Assembly (NCBI GenBank): GCA_903918195.1
Contig: CAIXDS010000156.1
Span: 1 to 56,321, forward strand
Length of the DNA stretch: 56,321 bases
From: an uncultured Acetobacteraceae bacterium
GTDB lineage: Bacteria > Pseudomonadota > Alphaproteobacteria > Acetobacterales > Acetobacteraceae
Direction: 5' to 3'
Part shown: positions 1 through 8,143 of the stretch, in pieces
Numbering within the stretch: position 1 is the first letter of the stretch
Layout of the letters: every line of letters starts with the position of its first letter
Position numbers and translations under genes: made by a program
Notes under the pieces: model-generated
What the model saw: the letters and a program-made list of their open reading frames with translations, nothing else
Databases searched by the model: none
What the model was told of the DNA's origin: nothing

Positions 1-125
1 CTTCCACGAAGGCTCCTCACCACTGGGATGCCGGACGCGATCCACACCTGCCAGGGATTGGGAGGTTGCTGGCAGCCTGGATTTTACCTTTTTTAATCAA
101 TGAGATCGCTTAACCTAGTGCCTAT

Positions 126-151
126 GGGGCAGAGCCCTGGCCTTCCTTAAC
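126..151 (-). repeat. Partial copy of dispersed GC-rich repeat
   Basis: Read on the minus strand this stretch carries AAGGAAGGCCAGGGCTCTG followed by CCCC, the same core found near 6670, 28478 and 56265. It lies just upstream of the dipeptidase gene. The copy is truncated after the first arm. It belongs to a dispersed intergenic repeat family; no function is known from the sequence. Confidence 0.6.
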
Positions 152-186
152 TTGACGCCGCCCCGCCACACCACGACCGTTGCCCC

Positions 187-1188
187 ATGACCGACTCTCT
201 CGCGCTGCACCGCAGCCTGCTCACCTTCGACACCCATATCGACATCCCCTGGCCGGACGGCCCGCCGTTCCGCGAGGCGGGGCCGCGGCGGGTCGATCTG
301 CCGAAGATGCGGCGCGGCCATCTGGCGGCGGGTTGCTTCGTCGCCTTCGTGCCGCAGGGCCCGCGCACCGAGGCGGCGCACCAGGCTGCCTTCGCCCGCG
401 CCACCGCCATGCTCGCCGCCATCGGCAGCATGGGCGGCGAGGAGGCGCGGGTCTGCACCAGCGCCGATGCCATCGAGCAGGCGCATCGCGACGGCATCAC
501 CGCCATCGTGCCCGCGGTCGAGAACGGCCATGCCTGCGGCGGCGACCCGGCCCGGTTGCGGGCCTTGCGCGACCTCGGCGCCTGCTACCTCACCCTCACC
601 CATACCGGCCACAACGCGCTGGCCGACAGTTCCAACCCGCGCCGCGACCTCGGCGACGCCGCCGAGGAACATGGCGGGCTGTCGCCGCTCGGGCGCGAGG
701 CGGTCGGCGAACTCAACCGGCTCGGCATGCTGGTGGACATCGCCCACGTGTCCAAGGCCACCATGCTGCAGGCCGCCCGGCTGTCGCGCTCGCCGGTGGT
801 TTCCAGCCATTCCTGCATCCGCGCCCTGTGCGACAACCCGCGCAACCTCGACGACGAACAGCTCGATGCGCTGCGCGATGTGGGCGGCGTGGTGCAGGTG
901 ACGGCGGTGCCGCATTTCCTGCGCGCCGGCGCCAAGGAAAACGAGGTCACGCTGGCCGATTACGTCGATCACATCGACTACGCGGTGCGGCGCATCGGCA
1001 TCGCGCATGTCGGCATCTCGTCCGATTTCGACGGCGGCGGCGGTTTCGCCGGCTGGCACGATGCCGGCGAAAGCCCCAACATCACCGCCGAGCTGCGCCA
1101 CCGCGGCTACGGCAAGCGCGACATCGCGCTGCTCTGGGGCGGCAATTTCCTGCGCGTGCTGCGGCGGGCGGAGCAGGTCGCCGCCTGA
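187..1188 (+). CDS. Membrane dipeptidase family protein (peptidase M19)
   Basis: A 333-residue zinc-dependent dipeptidase of the M19 (renal dipeptidase) family, which hydrolyses dipeptides, often including D-amino-acid or beta-lactam-like substrates. Visible metal and catalytic residues are the early HxD (H17, D19 in FDTHID), E112 in PAVENGH, H186 in DIAHVS, H207 in SSHS and the late SSDFDGGGG segment. Length fits bacterial M19 enzymes (about 320-360). No signal peptide is apparent, so it is probably cytoplasmic. The ATG at 187 is preceded by a pyrimidine-rich stretch with no strong ribosome site, but the family N-terminus starts close to this Met. It converges with the aldo/keto reductase, whose stop codon lies about 10 bases away. 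Physiological substrate unknown. Confidence 0.92.
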   Translation: MTDSLALHRSLLTFDTHIDIPWPDGPPFREAGPRRVDLPKMRRGHLAAGCFVAFVPQGPRTEAAHQAAFARATAMLAAIGSMGGEEARVCTSADAIEQAHRDGITAIVPAVENGHACGGDPARLRALRDLGACYLTLTHTGHNALADSSNPRRDLGDAAEEHGGLSPLGREAVGELNRLGMLVDIAHVSKATMLQAARLSRSPVVSSHSCIRALCDNPRNLDDEQLDALRDVGGVVQVTAVPHFLRAGAKENEVTLADYVDHIDYAVRRIGIAHVGISSDFDGGGGFAGWHDAGESPNITAELRHRGYGKRDIALLWGGNFLRVLRRAEQVAA

Positions 1189-1198
1189 CGCGTCCGCT

Positions 1199-2206
1199 TC
1201 AGCCGCGCGCCACCCTGCCCTCCAGCGGATAGGCGGGATCGTTGTAGCCCGGCGTGGACGGGTGCCCGGCCGGCACCAGACTGTCCACCAGCGCCTCGTC
1301 GTCGCTGTCCAGCCGGACCGCCAGCGCGCCGGCGTATTCGTCCCACTGGGCCAGGGTGCGCGGCCCGGCGATGGCGCCGGTGACCAGCCGGTTGTTCAGC
1401 ACCCAGGCCAGCGCGAACTGCCCCGGCGTGATGCCGCGCGCCTGCGCCCGCGCCGCCAGCTCCTGGGCAATGCGCAGGCTCTCGGGGCGCCACTCCGTCT
1501 CCATGATCCGCTTGTCCTGCCGCCCCGCCCGGGTGCCCGGTGACGGCGGTTCCCCCGGCGCGTATTTGCCGGTCAGCACGCCGCGCGCCAGCGGCGAATA
1601 GGGAAACACGCCCAGCCCGAGTTCCGCGCAGGCCGGCAGGTGCTCGGTTTCCACCATCCGGTTCAGCGCGTTGTACAGCGGCTGGCTCACCACCGGGCGG
1701 TCGATCCCCGCCGCATCGGCGAGCCGGCAGATTTCCGCCACCCGCCAGGCATGATGGTTCGACACGCCGAAATGGCGCAGCTTGCCGGCACGCACCAGAT
1801 CGGCGATCGCCCGCACCGTCTCATAGGCCGGCGTGGCGTGGTCCTCGCGGTGCAGATACAGGATGTCGATCGTGTCGGTGCCGAGCCGACGCAAGCACGC
1901 CTCCACGGCGCGGACCACATGCACGCGCGAGGTGCCGCGCGCGTTTGGCCCGGTGCCCACCGGGTTGGCGATTTTGGTGGCCAGCACCCACCAGTCGCGC
2001 TCGGCCGCGATGGCCCGGCCGACCACAATTTCGGACCGGCCGTCATTGTAGACATCGGCGGTGTCGATGAAGTTCACCCCCTGCTCGCGCGCCCGCGCCA
2101 CGATGCGCAGCGATTCGTCTTCATCGGTCTGGCCGCCGAACATCATGGCGCCGAGGCAGAGCGGCGACACCTTCAGGCCGCTGCGTCCGAGGGTCCGGTA
2201 TTCCAT
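1199..2206 (-). CDS. Aldo/keto reductase
   Basis: A 335-residue NADPH-dependent aldo/keto reductase with a TIM-barrel fold. The N-terminus MEYRTLGRSGLKVSPLCLG is typical of the YajO/Tas-like branch, and the catalytic tetrad is visible as D48 and Y53 (FIDTADVYNDG), K78 (LATK) and H119 (YLHRED). A cofactor-binding segment near the C-terminus (GAIAGPRT) is present. The open frame continues upstream, but that extension has no family resemblance, so the ATG at 2206 was chosen. The protein is probably cytoplasmic and reduces small aldehydes or ketones; the substrate cannot be told from sequence. The following plus-strand gene is divergent, with about 110 bases between the two starts. Confidence 0.92.
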   Translation of the reverse strand: MEYRTLGRSGLKVSPLCLGAMMFGGQTDEDESLRIVARAREQGVNFIDTADVYNDGRSEIVVGRAIAAERDWWVLATKIANPVGTGPNARGTSRVHVVRAVEACLRRLGTDTIDILYLHREDHATPAYETVRAIADLVRAGKLRHFGVSNHHAWRVAEICRLADAAGIDRPVVSQPLYNALNRMVETEHLPACAELGLGVFPYSPLARGVLTGKYAPGEPPSPGTRAGRQDKRIMETEWRPESLRIAQELAARAQARGITPGQFALAWVLNNRLVTGAIAGPRTLAQWDEYAGALAVRLDSDDEALVDSLVPAGHPSTPGYNDPAYPLEGRVARG

Positions 2207-2316
2207 GCTACGCACTCCCCGCGTGGTTGGTGCCGGCGAGCATAGCGCCAACCGGATTGTCCGGCAGCGCCGCCGGTCCCATAGTGTCGCCTCCTGCAAT
2301 CACCCGGCGGAACCGC

Positions 2317-2766
2317 ATGCCCCGCAACACCATCACGGCCATCTGGGTCGCCGGCATCGTGCTGGCCCTGTTCGTCTACCTGACCGGCCCCGACCGGTTC
2401 GTCTACGCCGCCTTCGACGTCCTGCAGCGCGGCTGGTGGTCCTTGCAGGACGCCCTGCGCAACATCTCGATCGCCGCCTTCGATCTGGTGCGGGCGCTGG
2501 CGATCGGCCTGTATTTCGTGTTCGTGGCGCTGACCGTGCTGGCCATCCGGCGCGACGGCCGCGGCGTCGCCGGCCTCGTCGCGGTGTCGCTGGTGTTCCT
2601 GCTGCTGGTCTGGGACTCCTATGGCAACGGCTTCGGCGCCCACACGCGCTGGATGGCGGCGCTGCTGCTGAGCACGGTGGCGGCGCTCACCATGACCCGC
2701 CGGCTCAGCCAGCCGCCCGCCTCGCCGTGGCGGCCCGGCTCGGTGCCGCCGCATCAGGGGCCATAA
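2317..2766 (+). CDS. Small integral membrane protein of unknown function
   Basis: A 149-residue hydrophobic protein that I do not recognise. About four membrane segments can be seen, near residues 7-23, 55-77, 84-100 and 112-126, separated by short polar loops. The C-terminus is a short Pro-rich basic tail. The frame is open from 2227, but the first 30 residues of that extension are Pro/Ser-rich and unlike a protein start, so ATG 2317 was preferred. It sits between the aldo/keto reductase (divergent) and the polysaccharide locus and could be transcribed with either. No function is proposed. Confidence 0.6.
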   Translation: MPRNTITAIWVAGIVLALFVYLTGPDRFVYAAFDVLQRGWWSLQDALRNISIAAFDLVRALAIGLYFVFVALTVLAIRRDGRGVAGLVAVSLVFLLLVWDSYGNGFGAHTRWMAALLLSTVAALTMTRRLSQPPASPWRPGSVPPHQGP

Positions 2767-2786
2767 CCCCGCGACAACGCCATTAA

Positions 2787-2832
2787 TACCGTCATCGCAT
2801 CGGTAATTCGTCGATTATTCAATCGACTACCG
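2787..2832. promoter_or_regulatory. Nested inverted repeats upstream of the polysaccharide locus
   Basis: In a short A+T-rich gap the words TACCG (2787-2791), CGGTA (2801-2805) and TACCG (2828-2832) alternate. GTCGATT (2810-2816) and AATCGAC (2821-2827) form a 7-base-pair hairpin with loop ATTC. The inner hairpin and the outer CGGTA/TACCG pair are co-axial, with a four-base bulge. The location, 62 bases before the glycosyltransferase start, suggests an operator or leader structure; this is inference. Confidence 0.45.
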
Positions 2833-2893
2833 TTGCTTTGGCGCCCGTCACCGTCCCATGCTGGCGGCGCACCCATGCTGGAGGTCGCGCCGC

Positions 2894-5308
2894 ATGCCGC
2901 CCGTCCTCGCCAGCGCGAAGCTGCCCGGCAAAGACGGTCCGGAGCACGCGCTGATCCGCACCTCCGGGCTGCTCGATGCGGCCTGGTACCGCGAGACCTA
3001 CCCCGACATCGTCGCCGCCGGCGCCGACCCGCTGGCGCATTTCGCCGACTGGGGCTGGCGTGAGGGCCGGCGGCCCAACCCGTATTTCGACACCGCCTGG
3101 TATCTGCGCCACAACCCCGACGTCGCCCGCGGCGGCGTAAATCCGCTGGTGCATTACATCCGCTTCGGCGAGGCGCAGAACCGCTCGCCGTGCCCGCATT
3201 TCGACCTGCCCTGGTACCGCGCCCGCCACCCCGCCGAAGCGGCCGGCGGGGGCATGCTGCTGGCGCACTATCTGGAGCGCCGGCGCACCGGGCAGGTCAC
3301 GCCGATCGCCGAGTTCGACGCCACCTGGTACCTGCAACACTACCCCGACATCGCCGCCGCCGGCATCGACCCGTTCGAGCACTATTTGCTCTGGGGCTGG
3401 CGCGAGGGCCGCAACCCCTCCGCCGACTTCGACACCGGATTCTATGTGCGCCGCTACCTGGACCCGGCGCAGAACGAGAACCCGCTGCTGCATTATCGCC
3501 GGCTGCGCCATGTCATCCGGCTGCATACCCACCGGCCGGCGGAGGAATCCGGCGTACACGACGCGGTGCGCCGGTTCACCCGCCCCGGACCCGCCTTCGA
3601 GGAGCCGCAGAAACTGCCGGCCTCGGCCCCGCGGCGCGCCACCGTGCTGGCCTTCTACCTGCCGCAGTTCCACCCGATCGCCGAGAACGATCTGTGGTGG
3701 GGCCGCGGCTTCACCGAATGGACCTCACTCGCCCGCGGACTGCCGCGCTTCGCCAGCCATTACCAGCCGCGGGTGCCGCGCGACCTCGGCCACTACACGC
3801 TCGACGACCCCGCCACGCTGCGCCGCCAGATCGAGCTGGCGCGCGGCGCCGGGCTGGGCGGCTTCGTCTTCTACTTCTACTGGTTCAACGGCCGCCGCCT
3901 GCTCGAACGCCCGCTGGAGGCGTTCCTGGCCGACCGCTCGCTCGACTTCCCGTTCTGCCTGATGTGGGCGAACGAGAACTGGACGCGCCGCTGGGACGGC
4001 TCGGACAACGAAGTGCTGATCTCGCAGGACTGGCGCCCGCGCGACGAGACCGCGCTGATCGACACCTTCGCCCGCCATTTCCGCGACCAGCGCTATCTGC
4101 GCGTGCAGGGCCGGCCGCTGCTGATGATCTACCGCGCCGATATCATTCCCGACTGCGCCGCCAGCCTCGCTCGCCTGCGCGATGCGTTCCGCAGCCGCCA
4201 CGGCGAGGACCCCGTGCTGGTGATGTCGCAAAGCTTCGGCGCCACCGATCCGCGCCCGCACGGCTTCGACGCGGCGGTCGAGTTCCCGCCGCACAAGCTG
4301 GTCACCGGGCTCGCCACCCGCAACGCCGCCCTCACCTGGTTCGACGACGCCGCGACCGCCCAGGTCTACGCCTATGACGATGTCGTCGCCGCGTCGCTGG
4401 CCGAGCCGCCGCCCGCTTTCCCGCTGATCAAGACCGCCGCCCCAGGCTGGGACAACGACCCGCGCCGCCAGGGCGGCGGCCTGCTGCTGCACGGCGGCAC
4501 GCCGGCCACCTACCAGCAATGGCTCGCCGCCCTGGTCGAGCGCGCCGCCGCGCACCCGTTCATGGGCGAGCGGCTGGTCTGCGTGAACGCCTGGAACGAA
4601 TGGGCCGAGGGCGCCTATCTTGAGCCGGATGTGCATTTCGGCGGCGCCTGGCTGAACGCCACCGCCCGCGCCATCGCGCCCGCCGGCGCGCGGGCCGGCC
4701 CGCTGCTGCTGGTCGGCCACGACGCCTTCCCCGCCGGCGCCCAGCATTTGCTGCTGGATATCGGCCGCACCCTGCGCCGGCGCTGCGGCACCGACATCGA
4801 ATTCCTGCTGCTCGGCGGCGGCCGGCTGCAGCCCGACTACGCCGCCGTCGCGCCGACCACCGTGCTGGCCGACCCGGAGCACCTGCCCGCCCACCTGGCC
4901 GGCGGCACCGCACGCGGCATCACCGCCGCCCTGGTGAACAGCGCCGCCGCCGCCTGGGCGGTGCCGGCGTTGCGCGCGGCCGGCATCGACGCCGTGCTGC
5001 TGGTGCACGAAATGCCGCGCCTGCTGCACGAGAAAAACCTGCTCGCCGGGGCCCGGGCCGGCGCGGCGTCGGCCAGCCGGGTGGTGTTCGCCGCCGAAGC
5101 GGTGCGCGATCGCTTCGCCTCGCTGGTCGCGATTGACCCGGACCGCGCGCTGGTGCTGCCGCAGGGCTGCACCAGCGCGGTGACCTACGATCCCGCTGCC
5201 GGCGCGGCACTGCGCCGCCAGCTCGGCGTTGCCGCCGCCACCCCGGTCGCCCTCGGCGCCGGCTATGCCGATTTGCGCAAGGGTTTCGACCTGTTCCTGC
5301 AGGCGTGA
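2894..5308 (+). CDS. N-terminal part of a multidomain glycosyltransferase, ended by an in-frame TGA
   Basis: This frame encodes 804 residues before a TGA at 5306-5308. Residues about 26-201 hold five repeats of the type FDxxWYLxxxPDIAAAGxDP followed by HYLxWGxREGRxP. From about residue 250 a WbsX-like (GH99-like) domain runs to about 590, with AFYLPQFHPIAENDLWWG, GFTEWT and VNAWNEWAEGAYLEP. From about 602 a GT4 fold begins and is cut off at KGFDLFLQA. The same frame continues with no shift at 5309, and the downstream gene supplies the missing half of the GT4 domain. I therefore read this as one enzyme split by a nonsense codon (TGG to TGA). The ATG at 2894 was preferred over 2858 because GGAGG lies 9 bases upstream. 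Probable role: assembly of a surface polysaccharide. Confidence 0.8.
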   Translation: MPPVLASAKLPGKDGPEHALIRTSGLLDAAWYRETYPDIVAAGADPLAHFADWGWREGRRPNPYFDTAWYLRHNPDVARGGVNPLVHYIRFGEAQNRSPCPHFDLPWYRARHPAEAAGGGMLLAHYLERRRTGQVTPIAEFDATWYLQHYPDIAAAGIDPFEHYLLWGWREGRNPSADFDTGFYVRRYLDPAQNENPLLHYRRLRHVIRLHTHRPAEESGVHDAVRRFTRPGPAFEEPQKLPASAPRRATVLAFYLPQFHPIAENDLWWGRGFTEWTSLARGLPRFASHYQPRVPRDLGHYTLDDPATLRRQIELARGAGLGGFVFYFYWFNGRRLLERPLEAFLADRSLDFPFCLMWANENWTRRWDGSDNEVLISQDWRPRDETALIDTFARHFRDQRYLRVQGRPLLMIYRADIIPDCAASLARLRDAFRSRHGEDPVLVMSQSFGATDPRPHGFDAAVEFPPHKLVTGLATRNAALTWFDDAATAQVYAYDDVVAASLAEPPPAFPLIKTAAPGWDNDPRRQGGGLLLHGGTPATYQQWLAALVERAAAHPFMGERLVCVNAWNEWAEGAYLEPDVHFGGAWLNATARAIAPAGARAGPLLLVGHDAFPAGAQHLLLDIGRTLRRRCGTDIEFLLLGGGRLQPDYAAVAPTTVLADPEHLPAHLAGGTARGITAALVNSAAAAWAVPALRAAGIDAVLLVHEMPRLLHEKNLLAGARAGAASASRVVFAAEAVRDRFASLVAIDPDRALVLPQGCTSAVTYDPAAGAALRRQLGVAAATPVALGAGYADLRKGFDLFLQA

Positions 5309-5314
5309 CGCGCG

Positions 5315-6667
5315 GTGCAACGGCACGGGGCGCCGGTGCAGTTCTGGTGGATCGGCGATGTGGACCCCGGCGTGCGCGCCTATCTCGGCCCCGAAATCGC
5401 CGCCGCCGAGGCCAGCGGCACCTTCCGGCTGGCCGGCTGGCAGGACAACGTCGCCGCCTGGTTCAGCGCCGCCGATTTGTTCGTGCTGCCCTCCCGCGAG
5501 GACCCGTTCCCCAGCGTCGTGCTGGAAGCGCTGGCGACCGGGCTGCTGGCCGTGGCCTTCGAGGAATCCGGCGGCATCCCCGGCCTGCTGCAACGGCTGG
5601 ATGCCGGCACCGCCGTGCCGATGGGCGACGCGGCGGCGCTGGCCGAGGCGGCGACCGGCCTGCTCCGCACCCACACCCCGGAGGCCGCGCGCGCCCGCCG
5701 GGCCGAACGCGCCCGCGCGGCGTTCCGCTTCGACCGCTACGCCGCCGCCCTGCTGCATCTGGCACGACCGGCCCTGGCCTCGATCTCGGTCGCGGTGCCG
5801 GCCTACAACTACGCCCGCTTCATGCAACGCCGGATGGCCTCGGTGTTCGCCCAGACCTATCCGGTGGCGGAAGTGCTGGTGCTGGACGACGCCTCCACCG
5901 ACGACAGCGTGGCGGTGGCCAACCGCACCGCCGAGGACTGGCGCCGCGACATCCGCCTGGTGGTCAACGAGCGCAATTCCGGCTCACCGTTCCGCCAATG
6001 GCGGCGCGCCGCCGCGCTGACCGAAAGCGAGTGGCTGTGGATCGCCGAGGCCGACGACGAGGCCGAGCCGGGGCTGCTCGCCGCCCTGGCAGCGCTGGCG
6101 CAGGAGGTTCCGGACCTGGACCTGGCGTTCTGCGACAGCCGCGCCATCGACGCCGACGGCGCGCCGCTGTCGCCAAGCTACCAGGAATACTACGCCGCCA
6201 GCGGTGCCGCAGCCCTGGCCGGCGGCGGCGTGTTCCCCGCTCGCGACTTCGCCCGCCGCTTCCTCGCCGAGCGCAACCTCATCCTCAACGCCAGCGCCGT
6301 GCTGTGGCGGCGCGCGGCACTGCTGGCCGCGCTGGAAAGCTGCGGCGACGACCTCAACCGCTATCGGCTGGCCGGCGACTGGCGGCTGTACCTGGAGGTG
6401 CTGGCAGCCAGCAACGGCCGGGTGGGCGTGGTGCCGGCGTCTTTGAACGTGCACCGCCGGCACGCCGCCGGCGTCACGGCGTCGCTGGCCCCGGCGCAGC
6501 ATGTGGAGGAAGTGGCCCGTGTGCAGGCGCTGGCCTGCGCCCGGCTCGACCTGTCGCCGGAAATGGTGCGCCGGCAAGCGGCGTATCGCCGCAGCCTCGC
6601 CCGCGCGCTTGGAGCGCCGGCACCGGGCGGGCGGGCGAAGGGGCGACGGCGGGTTGCGGCGGAGTGA
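5315..6667 (+). CDS. C-terminal part of the interrupted glycosyltransferase (GT4 C-half plus GT2)
   Basis: About 450 residues in the same reading frame as the preceding gene. The first 150 residues are the nucleotide-sugar-binding half of a GT4 enzyme (FWWIGDVDP, then SREDPFPSVVLEALATG, the usual E-x7-E region). From about residue 153 a GT2 domain starts (SISVAVPAYNYARFMQRRM, LVLDDAS, and an EADDEAEPG acidic motif). No ribosome site precedes the nominal GTG at 5315, so independent expression is doubtful and the piece may be translated only by readthrough of the TGA. The end is basic and Gly/Arg-rich. If the stop is a sequencing error, 2894-6667 is a single protein of about 1257 residues. Confidence 0.75.
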   Translation: MQRHGAPVQFWWIGDVDPGVRAYLGPEIAAAEASGTFRLAGWQDNVAAWFSAADLFVLPSREDPFPSVVLEALATGLLAVAFEESGGIPGLLQRLDAGTAVPMGDAAALAEAATGLLRTHTPEAARARRAERARAAFRFDRYAAALLHLARPALASISVAVPAYNYARFMQRRMASVFAQTYPVAEVLVLDDASTDDSVAVANRTAEDWRRDIRLVVNERNSGSPFRQWRRAAALTESEWLWIAEADDEAEPGLLAALAALAQEVPDLDLAFCDSRAIDADGAPLSPSYQEYYAASGAAALAGGGVFPARDFARRFLAERNLILNASAVLWRRAALLAALESCGDDLNRYRLAGDWRLYLEVLAASNGRVGVVPASLNVHRRHAAGVTASLAPAQHVEEVARVQALACARLDLSPEMVRRQAAYRRSLARALGAPAPGGRAKGRRRVAAE

Positions 6668-6840
6668 AGGCAAGGAAGGCCAGGGCTCTGCCCTGGACCC
6701 GGCAGGGGGCGGTGGCCCCCTGCACCCCATTCCCTAAGAAATCATTGGGTTCCAAGGGCCTCTGGCACTTGGTGGGCTTGGGCCGCGAAGCGGACCAAGG
6801 GGGCAAAGCTCCCGCCGGGGTCCGGGACTGCGCCCCGGCT
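6668..6840 (+). repeat. Dispersed GC-rich repeat, long copy
   Basis: Immediately after the glycosyltransferase stop, the core GGCCAGGGCTCTGCCCTGGA occurs, followed by ACCCGGCAGGGGGC and GGCCCCCTGCACCCC. A second block has the same style (GGGCAAAGCTCCCGCCGGGG, GTCCGGGACTGCGCCCC). The segments form short back-to-back hairpins. The 25-base core is identical to the copy at the right end of the window. Confidence 0.6.
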
Positions 6841-7248
6841 GTCGCGGCGGTTGCGGGGATGAGATGGCTTACATGCGATAGGCTGCCTGACCGCTTTCGG
6901 GCCTTCTCACACCTGCGCTGCTGTCGGATAGCCTTGTGGACGCACGAATGCGTCAAGAAGGCGCCTTGCTGAGCAACGAGATTGCTCATTGCCGTTACGG
7001 TCCAGTGCTTTCACACAGCCTCGGCCGGGAGCAGACGTTCCGCCTTCGGGCTGTCGGCCCGCACAAGCGGACGCAGAGCCTTTGGTTCGGACGAAAAAAT
7101 ATCGAGCGGCGCTCTCTTTTCCCCGTCCCCCCTTCGCCTCCAGCGCAGAATTCTCCCTTATTTTTACCGGATTCCCTCGGCGGTGATTCCGTCTTAGACT
7201 ACGCTTCAGTCTGCGGCTCAAGCGAGCCGTTAGCGGCCTAGGGAGATC
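6841..7248. other. Gap at the left edge of the lower-GC cassette
   Basis: No convincing gene is seen in this gap between the polysaccharide genes and the sce7726 gene. Base composition falls towards the right. It contains GAGCAGACGTTCCGCCTTCG and AAGCGGACGCAGAGCC, fragments resembling GC-rich intergenic remnants that I associate with other alphaproteobacteria; a related fragment occurs at the right edge near 10195. No integrase, tRNA or clear direct repeat was found. Confidence 0.35.
7214..7229 (+). promoter_or_regulatory. Leader hairpin before the sce7726 gene
   Basis: CGGCTC (7214-7219) and GAGCCG (7224-7229) pair perfectly around an AAGC loop, ending 19 bases before the ATG at 7249. It could be an operator or an mRNA leader structure controlling the cassette. 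AGGGAG lies only about 3 bases from the ATG, which is short for a ribosome site. Confidence 0.35.
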
Positions 7249-8136
7249 ATGGCGCCGAACGCATCTCAGTTGTCCGCACTGTCATGCCTCTTCTCCACAG
7301 CGGTTTTCCGCGAAATGGCGAAGAAGGGCCGATCCTCGCTGTTCGTTCGGTTGATCGGGCAGACTGGCATAGAAACACGCGGCTGCGACGGTGCGACCGT
7401 CGGCGATGCCTTTGATCAGGCGTTTTCTGTACTGCGCCGGTCTGGCCAGCGCGACGAATATGTCTATCGTGCTGCTTTGACCCATAACATTCTGCTAGGT
7501 ACGCATTCGCTCAACACCGCCTCAATGCTGACTGAGTTTCGTGCCGGCACGTGTAAGGCGGACCTCGCAATCCTTAACGGTACAGCAACGGTCTATGAAA
7601 TCAAGTCCGAACGGGATTCGCTTGCCCGCCTCCCCAACCAGGTCACGAATTACAAGAAGGTGTTTGCTAAAGTCTATGTGATCGCGGGAGAAAGCCATGT
7701 CCGCGAGGTCATGGAAAAGACGTCGGCGGATATCGGCGTGATGCGCCTCTCGCGGCGTCACAGCATCTCGACCGAGCGCGAGGCGGCGGACCGGCCCGAT
7801 CGGGTGTGCCCAGGGACCATTTTTGAATCGCTGCGCTCTGCAGAAGCGTGCGCCATCCTACGCGATCTCAAAGTTCCGGTACCTATTGTCCCGAACACCA
7901 TACTGCACGCTTCGTTGCGAGCTCGTTTCGAGCGGCTGAAGCCTGAGGATGTTCATTGCGCTATGGTGAAAATCCTGAAGCGCTCGCGCGACCTTGCGCC
8001 ATTGGGCAAGCTCATCGACCAACTGCCCTCGTCGCTTCAGCCGGCCGCCCTGTCGATTCAAGTCCGCCGCGCGGACCATGACCGACTTGTCGATGCCGCG
8101 CGCACGCCGCTTGATGCCGCGATGGCCTGGGCCTGA
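7249..8136 (+). CDS. sce7726 family protein, PD-(D/E)XK nuclease-like
   Basis: A 295-residue protein that I recognise as sce7726 family, a named but uncharacterised group. The central part carries a pattern expected of PD-(D/E)XK nucleases: E96 (LTEFRAG), D105 (CKADLAILNG), the ExK motif E117-I-K119 (TVYEIKSERDS) and Q131 (RLPNQVTNYKKVF). The remainder has no membrane segment or signal peptide. It is followed 7 bases later by the sce7725 gene, the usual partner, and then by a RES-domain gene, giving a tight three-gene cassette. G+C is lower than in the flanking genes (a hand count of 8881-8940 in the cassette gives 31/60, against 42/60 for 6241-6300). A DNA-targeting role in defence is inferred, not shown. 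Confidence 0.82.
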   Translation: MAPNASQLSALSCLFSTAVFREMAKKGRSSLFVRLIGQTGIETRGCDGATVGDAFDQAFSVLRRSGQRDEYVYRAALTHNILLGTHSLNTASMLTEFRAGTCKADLAILNGTATVYEIKSERDSLARLPNQVTNYKKVFAKVYVIAGESHVREVMEKTSADIGVMRLSRRHSISTEREAADRPDRVCPGTIFESLRSAEACAILRDLKVPVPIVPNTILHASLRARFERLKPEDVHCAMVKILKRSRDLAPLGKLIDQLPSSLQPAALSIQVRRADHDRLVDAARTPLDAAMAWA

Positions 8137-8143
8137 GCGCCGA

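Noticed and set aside
5306..5308. Reading the TGA as selenocysteine or as a reassigned Trp codon.
   Set aside because: No selenoprotein family and no SECIS-like element was seen; the other genes use TGA as a normal stop, so reassignment is excluded.
3725..5827. A 700-codon minus-strand open frame opposite the glycosyltransferase.
   Set aside because: High G+C keeps the opposite strand open; the translation is Gly/Ala/Arg/Gln-rich with no domain, and the plus strand has clear WbsX and GT4 motifs.
6907..7221. A 104-codon minus-strand frame in the gap left of the sce7726 gene.
   Set aside because: No ribosome site, no family resemblance and Arg/Ser-rich composition.
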